Assembly: GCF_035685805.1 (NCBI RefSeq)
Contig: NZ_DASSAB010000023.1
Span: 20,440-84,439, forward strand
Direction: 5' to 3'
DNA length: 64,000 nucleotides
Origin: Dyella_A sp035685805
GTDB lineage: Bacteria > Pseudomonadota > Gammaproteobacteria > Xanthomonadales > Rhodanobacteraceae
Shown: positions 60,133-64,000 of the stretch, in pieces
Numbering within the stretch: the first letter of the stretch is position 1
Layout: each line of letters opens with the position of its first letter
Program-made: the position numbers and the translations under genes
The notes under the pieces: generated by a model
Databases searched by the model: none
What the model saw: only the letters and a program-made list of their open reading frames with translations
What the model was told of the DNA's origin: nothing

Positions 60133-60561
60133 TTACGCGAGTGACCCGGGGAACCATGCTGGCCTGGAGCTGTACTCGGGGTTCTCCGTGAGAAAGGTTG
60201 CGCTATAGGCCCTAGCAAAGTCCAGCCAAGCCTCAAAGCTAGGGAGCTCTTCGTAGTGGCGAAACCTCGCGTCTGGCTCCCACGGGTTCGTGACAACAAC
60301 CTTGTTGCCCCCTGTATCAGCAGCAACGAAGTAGCACAGCAAGTCTCGTTGAACCGCCTGAGCGAAGGGCACTAAGCAATGCCCAAATACGGATGAGGAC
60401 TCTTTGACCGCCCACGCCAAGTTACCAGCGAATATCCATGGCGGAAGCCCAGGGATGGCGACTACGTTAGGCGAGCACGCATCAGCAAAATGCCTATACG
60501 AAGCTGGGTATGTGAACCCCGCTGGTAATTCCGACTCTGCAAGGTAGTGATGGCTTTCCAT
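60133..60561 (-). CDS. SUKH/SMI1-KNR4-like cassette protein
   Basis: 142 aa. The N-terminal LPAGFTYPASYRHFAD followed by a Trp-containing strand (WIFAGNLAWAV), a central FGHCLVPFAQ and a Trp/acidic C-terminus fit the SUKH (SMI1/KNR4) fold. It is a relative of the product encoded at 60981-61376. Many SUKH proteins are immunity proteins against polymorphic toxins; no toxin is seen here, so the role is open. The ATG is two bases from attC B and the TAA abuts attC A. No ribosome site lies inside the cassette. Confidence 0.7.
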   Translation of the reverse strand: MESHHYLAESELPAGFTYPASYRHFADACSPNVVAIPGLPPWIFAGNLAWAVKESSSVFGHCLVPFAQAVQRDLLCYFVAADTGGNKVVVTNPWEPDARFRHYEELPSFEAWLDFARAYSATFLTENPEYSSRPAWFPGSLA

Positions 60562-60563
60562 GT

Positions 60564-60623
60564 GCCTAACGCTGGAGTTAAGCGGCGCGCGTCAGCGCGT
60601 CCGCCTTGAACGAGTTGTTAGCC
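60564..60623 (-). repeat. attC site B
   Basis: 60 bases from GCCTAAC to GTTAGCC. Central arms GGCGCGCG and CGCGTCC resemble sites A and I. Confidence 0.92.
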
Positions 60624-60917
60624 CGCGGAGCTGCCATTGGCGAGCGACATGAGCTGCGCAGTTGTGTACTGAACGCTACCAGTTGCGAGCTGCTCGAGCA
60701 CCTGCGGCAGCCATGCTAGGCCGGCACGACCGAGTTGATGGATTAGCTCTTGATGGTCAGCCGAGGTGCGAAAACTTTGGGGAGTGAAATCGTAGTAGAG
60801 CTCCGAAAACGAGCTGCCATACGTGACCTCGAAATGATGCTGACCCTGCTCGATGCGGTGAGCTAGCTCAAAGGTTTCGAAGCCGGGTGGGTTGTGAAGG
60901 ATAGTGGTGCCTTTCAT
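60618..60917 (-). CDS. Cassette protein, 99 aa, unknown
   Basis: A soluble protein with no recognised family (begins MKGTTILHNPPGFETFEL). A middle part YGSSFSELYYDFTPQSF and a helical C-terminus are visible. The TAA stop lies within the attC B core (GGCTAAC), and the ATG is two bases from attC C. Composition is ordinary for cassettes of this array. Confidence 0.7.
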   Translation of the reverse strand: MKGTTILHNPPGFETFELAHRIEQGQHHFEVTYGSSFSELYYDFTPQSFRTSADHQELIHQLGRAGLAWLPQVLEQLATGSVQYTTAQLMSLANGSSAG

Positions 60918-60919
60918 AC

Positions 60920-60979
60920 GGCTAACGCCTGAATTAAGCCGAGCCGCGAAGCGGCTTCGGCTTGAATGAATTGTTAGCG
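60920..60979 (-). repeat. attC site C
   Basis: 60 bases, GGCTAAC to GTTAGCG, with central arms GAGCCGCG/CGGCTTC. Its centre is identical to site F, a second attC subtype. Confidence 0.92.
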
Positions 60980-60980
60980 C

Positions 60981-61376
60981 TCATTCCAGATCATCTGGCT
61001 CGTCGTCTGCGGGTATAGATGCTAGGAACTCGGCGAACGTCTCGTCGCCTCCGTCCAAGCGCACCGGCTCACAGAATTTTACGAAGTAAACTCTCGACTC
61101 TTGGTCGAAGCGCGACGCGTCAAAGCACGCAAGGTTGTCATGCCCATAGATACGCATGAAGGGAACTAAGGCGATGTTGGGAGACACCCGCCTGGCGTAG
61201 CCGACATAGCTCTCGACGTTAACTGTGTCCAGGATTGTCCAGCCGTAGTTGCGATCCCCTACATGGCTGACGCCACTCTCCGCAAACTCTCGGTAGCTCT
61301 GTGGGTAAGTAAAGCCAGGCGGTAGCAAGTGCTGCGGTAGGAAATAGGCCGGCACGTATTTGAAAGTCTGTCCCAT
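60981..61376 (-). CDS. SUKH/SMI1-KNR4-like cassette protein
   Basis: 131 aa from the ATG at 61376, three bases from attC D; an in-frame ATG at 61442 lies beyond the attC site and is not used. LPPGFTYPQSYREFAESG, GWTILD, NIALVPFMRIYGHDNLACFD and an acidic tail (DDEPDDLE) match the SUKH pattern more clearly than the cassette at 60133. The two proteins share the start LPxGFTYPxSYRxFA, so they are paralogues that reached different positions of the array. Function is inferred only from the fold. Confidence 0.75.
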   Translation of the reverse strand: MGQTFKYVPAYFLPQHLLPPGFTYPQSYREFAESGVSHVGDRNYGWTILDTVNVESYVGYARRVSPNIALVPFMRIYGHDNLACFDASRFDQESRVYFVKFCEPVRLDGGDETFAEFLASIPADDEPDDLE

Positions 61377-61379
61377 GAG

Positions 61380-61437
61380 CGCTAACGCTGGAGTTAAGCG
61401 GCGCCAGTATGGCGTCCGCTTGGACGAATGGTTAGGG
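61380..61437 (-). repeat. attC site D
   Basis: 58 bases, CGCTAAC to GTTAGGG, with central arms GGCGCCAGTATGGCGTCC. The stop codon of the next cassette (61432) lies inside it. Confidence 0.92.
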
Positions 61438-62013
61438 CCCACGCGGTTGGACTCGCTGGAGCTTGTCGCTTACGACCGTGTAACGTTGTTCAAGCTCTGG
61501 GCCAACTTGCCCAGGGCGACAATACCAAACGGTACCATTGACACAGCTAGGCAGTCGGGTGGCGTCGGCTGCCAGCTGTTCTAGGTCTTGTGGCGAATGC
61601 GGTTCCATCTCGTACTCGACCCCGGCTCCATGGGCTCTCACACGCATACGTGACAGCGGGTGAGGTCCCTCGTCGCCGCCTACGGTAGTGCTCATCCAAG
61701 CATCGTGCATGAGCCTGTTCCGGATCTCGATGAGGCTGATGAGCTCACGCCGCAACTGTCTTAGGACGGCTTTGTCTCCCGGAGTGATCTTCTCGCCCCA
61801 GTAGGCGTAGAACACCGAAAAGAACGAAGACATGATCGGGTACGCCGTGCGGTCAGCGAGCGCAGCTTCGATAAGAATTCGGGCGCGGCCGTTGGCGCCG
61901 AGAAGCTGAATAGTTGACGATTCGAGTGATCCAAGGATACCCGAAAAGGCAACAACAAAGTGCCCCAAAGCCACATAGGTGGTTCGATCGAGTACCGCCT
62001 GGGCTGTTGTCAC
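61432..62013 (-). CDS. Cassette protein with HEPN-type RNxxxH motif
   Basis: 193 aa. The first 110 residues are predicted helical and contain EIRNRLMHDAW, giving R98-N99-x3-H103, the catalytic pattern of HEPN ribonucleases, at the expected position near the end of the last long helix. The remainder (about 110-190) is a beta-rich extension with no identified domain. HEPN proteins are often toxins or antiphage effectors, but the motif alone does not prove activity. The TAA stop is made by the attC D core. This is the largest cassette. Confidence 0.7.
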   Translation of the reverse strand: MTTAQAVLDRTTYVALGHFVVAFSGILGSLESSTIQLLGANGRARILIEAALADRTAYPIMSSFFSVFYAYWGEKITPGDKAVLRQLRRELISLIEIRNRLMHDAWMSTTVGGDEGPHPLSRMRVRAHGAGVEYEMEPHSPQDLEQLAADATRLPSCVNGTVWYCRPGQVGPELEQRYTVVSDKLQRVQPRGP

Positions 62014-62038
62014 ATGATCCTCGCCGACTTCCTGTGGG

Positions 62039-62095
62039 CCCTAACGCTTGAGTTAAGTGGCGGCGCAGCCGTCCGCCTTGAACGAGATGTTAGAC
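62039..62095 (-). repeat. attC site E
   Basis: 57 bases, CCCTAAC to GTTAGAC, with arms GGCGGCGCAGCCGTCC. The gap of 25 bases to the next ATG is longer than in the other cassettes. Confidence 0.9.
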
Positions 62096-62098
62096 GGC

Positions 62099-62461
62099 TT
62101 ACTTGCCATGATGAGCTGCCAGAATTATTGCCTTGAGCTCTGCGGTCGTGATGCGTTGTAACCGCTCGTATACGGGGCGAAACGAAGCATCATCGCCCCA
62201 ACCCTCGCCCACAACACTGACGCCCTGGCCCTTTGGTGAGATGAAGAAGTAGCCGAACTGACCATTGATAACTTTGACAGGCACGACCACCGCTGACTTG
62301 CCATCCGAGCAGGCGTAGATGTTCCAAGTAGACGCGGCGAATTCCTGCTGTACGGGGCCAGCCTTACAGTCAAGCGAAGCCCCTGAGGAAGGGGCGGCAG
62401 CCCACACAAAAGGTGACGCAAACGCGAGAACAAGGCCGCCAATGTTTGCGAGTGAGTTCAT
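62099..62461 (-). CDS. Secreted cassette protein, 120 aa
   Basis: Has a cleavable-looking signal peptide (GGLVLAFASPFVWAAA), then a mature domain with two Cys (residues 32 and 51) that could form a disulfide in the periplasm. Contains VVVPVKVINGQFGYFFISPKGQG. No family recognised. Ends just past attC E, starts 10 bases from attC F. Confidence 0.7.
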   Translation of the reverse strand: MNSLANIGGLVLAFASPFVWAAAPSSGASLDCKAGPVQQEFAASTWNIYACSDGKSAVVVPVKVINGQFGYFFISPKGQGVSVVGEGWGDDASFRPVYERLQRITTAELKAIILAAHHGK

Positions 62462-62471
62462 CAGTCGAGCC

Positions 62472-62531
62472 GTCTAACACCAGAATTAAGCCGAGCCGCG
62501 AAGCGGCTTCGGCTTGAATGATTTGTTAGGG
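62472..62531 (-). repeat. attC site F
   Basis: 60 bases, GTCTAAC to GTTAGGG; the central GAGCCGCGAAGCGGCTTCGG is identical to site C. Confidence 0.92.
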
Positions 62532-62846
62532 CTCATTGCCGGTGCCTCCTAGCTTGCGAGACCGGCGTAACGCAAGAGCCTCTTTGAGCGGAACATCAGG
62601 TTGCTTGCGCCAATTGTGCCGCTTGGCTGAAGCAACAGCAGATTCAACTGCTTCTGGGTCGGCAGGCGCGCTGCCGGACAAGGCAGAAAGCTCCTGATGT
62701 ACCGCCTTGCGATGAGATTGATTGACCCATTGCTTCCGCTTGGCGATGGCGTCGCGGCCTCCCCACTGACTCTCGGCAACAACGTTACGCCGATCGTTCT
62801 CAAGGCTCAGTGCTTTCTTTTCCTGTGGAGTGCGTGGACGTTTCAT
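62526..62846 (-). CDS. Basic cassette protein, 106 aa
   Basis: A highly charged, helical protein (KRPRTPQEKKALSLENDRR). It resembles a widespread hypothetical family with the N-terminus KRPRTPQEKK that I recognise from many proteobacterial genomes but whose function is unknown. The stop TAA lies in the attC F core; the ATG is five bases from attC G. Nucleic-acid binding is conceivable because of the charge. Confidence 0.65.
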   Translation of the reverse strand: MKRPRTPQEKKALSLENDRRNVVAESQWGGRDAIAKRKQWVNQSHRKAVHQELSALSGSAPADPEAVESAVASAKRHNWRKQPDVPLKEALALRRSRKLGGTGNEP

Positions 62847-62851
62847 ATGAG

Positions 62852-62911
62852 CCCTAACACCTGAGTTAAGCCGCGCCGCGAAGCGGCGTCGGCTTGGACG
62901 AATTGTTAGCC
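62852..62911 (-). repeat. attC site G
   Basis: 60 bases, CCCTAAC to GTTAGCC, with arms GCCGCGCCGCGAAGCGGCGTCGG, of the C/F subtype. Confidence 0.92.
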
Positions 62912-63319
62912 CCCATGGACTTTTCTGCCACGCTCGTGGCCAAGCAGGAAGCCCCTTTCTTGCCAGCGCGCCTGGGTAAGCTCAACGACCCAGCTGGGCT
63001 CGGCAAACTTTAGATGCAGATCTGAGTCGTTGCAGAAACGATATTCTACCGCCGGCTCAGCGAGCTGTACCCACAGATCATCCCAGCCAAGCCGCCCAAG
63101 ACCCCGCTCCTCTACGGAGTCGACGGCCGCGACCAGTTCGCCCAGCGCTATTTGCTCGTACTCCCACTTGGCCGTGGGGTAGTAGCCATTACCCCAAGCA
63201 AAGCCGAACAAGACCTGGCAGCTCGCAACGCCCCGAGAGGACAGCGCTTGCACGAGCCAAGAGAGCTCATCATCGAGCTCCTCGCGAGACAGCGGGCGCG
63301 TCAGCAACTCTCCAGACAT
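62906..63319 (-). CDS. Cassette protein, 137 aa, unknown
   Basis: A soluble, acidic, Trp-rich protein (begins MSGELLTRPLSREELDDELSWLVQAL). No family is recognised. The stop TAA falls inside attC G and the ATG is three bases from attC H. It has no membrane segment. Confidence 0.7.
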   Translation of the reverse strand: MSGELLTRPLSREELDDELSWLVQALSSRGVASCQVLFGFAWGNGYYPTAKWEYEQIALGELVAAVDSVEERGLGRLGWDDLWVQLAEPAVEYRFCNDSDLHLKFAEPSWVVELTQARWQERGFLLGHERGRKVHGG

Positions 63320-63322
63320 GGG

Positions 63323-63400
63323 GCCTAACGTTCGACATGAGCGGCGGCTGGAAGCGGGCGAAGCCCGCTGGAAGACGTCCGCTCGATGGAGGGGTTAGGC
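63323..63400 (-). repeat. attC site H (longer type)
   Basis: 78 bases, GCCTAAC to GTTAGGC. The centre GAAGCGGGCGAAGCCCGCTGG differs from the other sites and makes a longer stem, suggesting that this cassette came from another source. Confidence 0.9.
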
Positions 63401-63409
63401 GACGCTCGC

Positions 63410-63850
63410 CTATACATAGGAACGGTACCTTCCATTGACGATGCTCCACTGCCCGCGCTGACGCAATGACTCCATTGCCTTTTCGGTAGCTCGATGAACC
63501 GCCACTTCACTACCTCCAACCGAATCCCAGCCGAAGGCGCAAAGCGTAAGCGAGCAACCGCGATACGGGCGTGTGCCGCCCGCACTGACAAGCGAGTCAA
63601 CGACCGCCTCACCAATGGTGTGCTGAATGCGGAGGCAGTATTCCGAATCGAATTCAACGGGCCAGGCGACCGAGAACTGCAGGGCCAGAGCATCAGCCGG
63701 AACAGCACTGAAGCTAACGAAGGCATAGCTAGACGGATGACCGCGCTGGCGAACAAATTCATGCTCGACTGTCACTTCGGCAATCAAGCGGAAGTAGTTG
63801 TGCGAGAGCTTTTGCTCCGACCAATTCGCAATGAGAACCTGCTCGTTCAC
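63410..63850 (-). CDS. Cassette protein resembling EF-G domain IV
   Basis: 146 aa. EFDSEYCLRIQHTIGEAVVD, YRGCSLTLCAFGWDSVGGSEVAVHRATEKAMESL follow the pattern of elongation factor G/TetM domain IV (EY...I...Y.G..L.L..F.WDS..SE.A...A...A), an S5-like alpha/beta fold. No GTPase domain is present, so it cannot act as a translocase. This is pattern resemblance only; a profile search is needed. It might bind the ribosome. It lies nine bases from attC I. Confidence 0.55.
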   Translation of the reverse strand: MNEQVLIANWSEQKLSHNYFRLIAEVTVEHEFVRQRGHPSSYAFVSFSAVPADALALQFSVAWPVEFDSEYCLRIQHTIGEAVVDSLVSAGGTRPYRGCSLTLCAFGWDSVGGSEVAVHRATEKAMESLRQRGQWSIVNGRYRSYV

Positions 63851-63859
63851 GGCTGTGGC

Positions 63860-63919
63860 GCCTAACGCTTGAGTTAAGCGGCGCGCGGTACGCGCGTCCG
63901 CTTGAATGAGTGGTTAGGC
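63860..63919 (-). repeat. attC site I
   Basis: 60 bases, GCCTAAC to GTTAGGC; central GGCGCGCGGTACGCGCGTCC is identical to site A. Confidence 0.92.
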
Positions 63920-64000
63920 CGGACCAGTGGCATCGGAGAAAGGCCTGAGGGACCCGATGGACGGTAGCGTCTTTGGAGCTTCGCCAGCAAGGCCATAAAC
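63920..64000 (-). other. End of a further cassette, cut by the window edge
   Basis: 81 bases of the next cassette. One minus-strand frame continues through attC I to a TAA at 63874, but read-through of attC (VRPNHSFKR) is a common by-product, so the real stop cannot be decided. Confidence 0.5.

Larger units (their letters stand above)
59301..64000 (-). mobile_element. Chromosomal integron gene-cassette array (integrase outside window)
   Basis: Nine attC recombination sites alternate with eight complete cassettes, all oriented on the minus strand. A degraded distal end lies on the left (59301-60070) and an incomplete cassette at the right edge. Each attC reads on the minus strand RYYYAAC ... 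GTTRRRY (for example GGCTAAC to GTTAGGC), with imperfect internal inverted arms. Cassettes are 340-660 bases, visibly lower in G+C than the chromosome. By integron convention the proximal (attI/intI) end is to the right of position 64000. No intI was found inside the window. Confidence 0.95.

Noticed and set aside
61376..61442. Longer start for the SUKH-like cassette protein at 61442
   Set aside because: It would translate through attC site D into the cassette from the preceding one; the ATG at 61376 next to attC is the normal cassette start.
59301..64000. Integrase gene intI inside the window
   Set aside because: None of the ORFs here shows tyrosine recombinase motifs; the orientation of attC puts it to the right of the window.

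Overview
The window looks like chromosomal DNA of a high-GC gammaproteobacterium of the Xanthomonadales, most likely the Rhodanobacteraceae (Rhodanobacter/Dyella type). This is an inference from the strong G/C third-position bias, four large TonB-dependent receptors (one Oar-like), a GlcNAc-utilisation cluster of the xanthomonad type, many REP palindromes, and a chromosomal integron cassette array. No rRNA or tRNA gene was recognised.

Layout. 1-4.1 kb: a small membrane protein, comF, a YkvA-like protein, ubiA, a GGDEF diguanylate cyclase and a 53-aa proline-rich ORF. 4.1-17.1 kb (minus strand): a tightly overlapped branched-chain amino acid operon, leader - leuA - ilvE - leuC - leuD - leuB - ilvD - ilvC - ilvG - ilvM - ilvA. 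It is preceded by a Leu/Val/Ile-rich leader peptide, an intrinsic terminator and an 8-bp competing pairing that together form a classical attenuator. 17.5-23.9 kb (minus): a TonB-dependent receptor, then a threonine operon (leader - homoserine dehydrogenase - thrB - thrC) with a Thr-rich leader peptide. The leu and thr leaders share the same promoter geometry (-35, 18 bp, -10, 7 bp, ATG), so both are predicted to be leaderless. 24.2-28.7 kb: a FecI-FecR-receptor surface-signalling trio. 28.8-36.4 kb: a lipoprotein nucleotidase, a GntR/YtrA-type regulator with an operator over its own -10, an ABC transporter and an S9 peptidase. 36.5-49.4 kb: a GlcNAc/chitin-oligosaccharide regulon (nagA, nagB-II, LacI regulator, nagP, Glk-family kinase, receptor, GH20 hexosaminidase, nagX), with two matching LacI-type operators covering the -35 boxes of the divergent nagP and kinase promoters. 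49.4-59.2 kb: alkaline phosphatase, a six-fold REP/BIME tandem array (period about 141 bp), a glycerophosphodiester phosphodiesterase, an Oar-like receptor and small membrane or enzyme genes.

59.3-64.0 kb: the most unusual part, a run of integron gene cassettes. Nine well-formed attC sites alternate with eight complete cassettes, all reading on the minus strand. A decayed distal end lies on the left and a cassette is cut by the right edge. The attC orientation puts the unseen integrase (intI) and attI to the right, outside the window. Cassette products include two SUKH/SMI1-KNR4-like proteins, a protein with an HEPN-type RNxxxH motif, a small protein resembling elongation factor G domain IV, a secreted protein and several unknowns. 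Base composition is clearly lower in G+C than the flanking chromosome. At the decayed end a P-loop kinase cassette is cut off by a 45-bp palindromic element that also removed half of an attC site.
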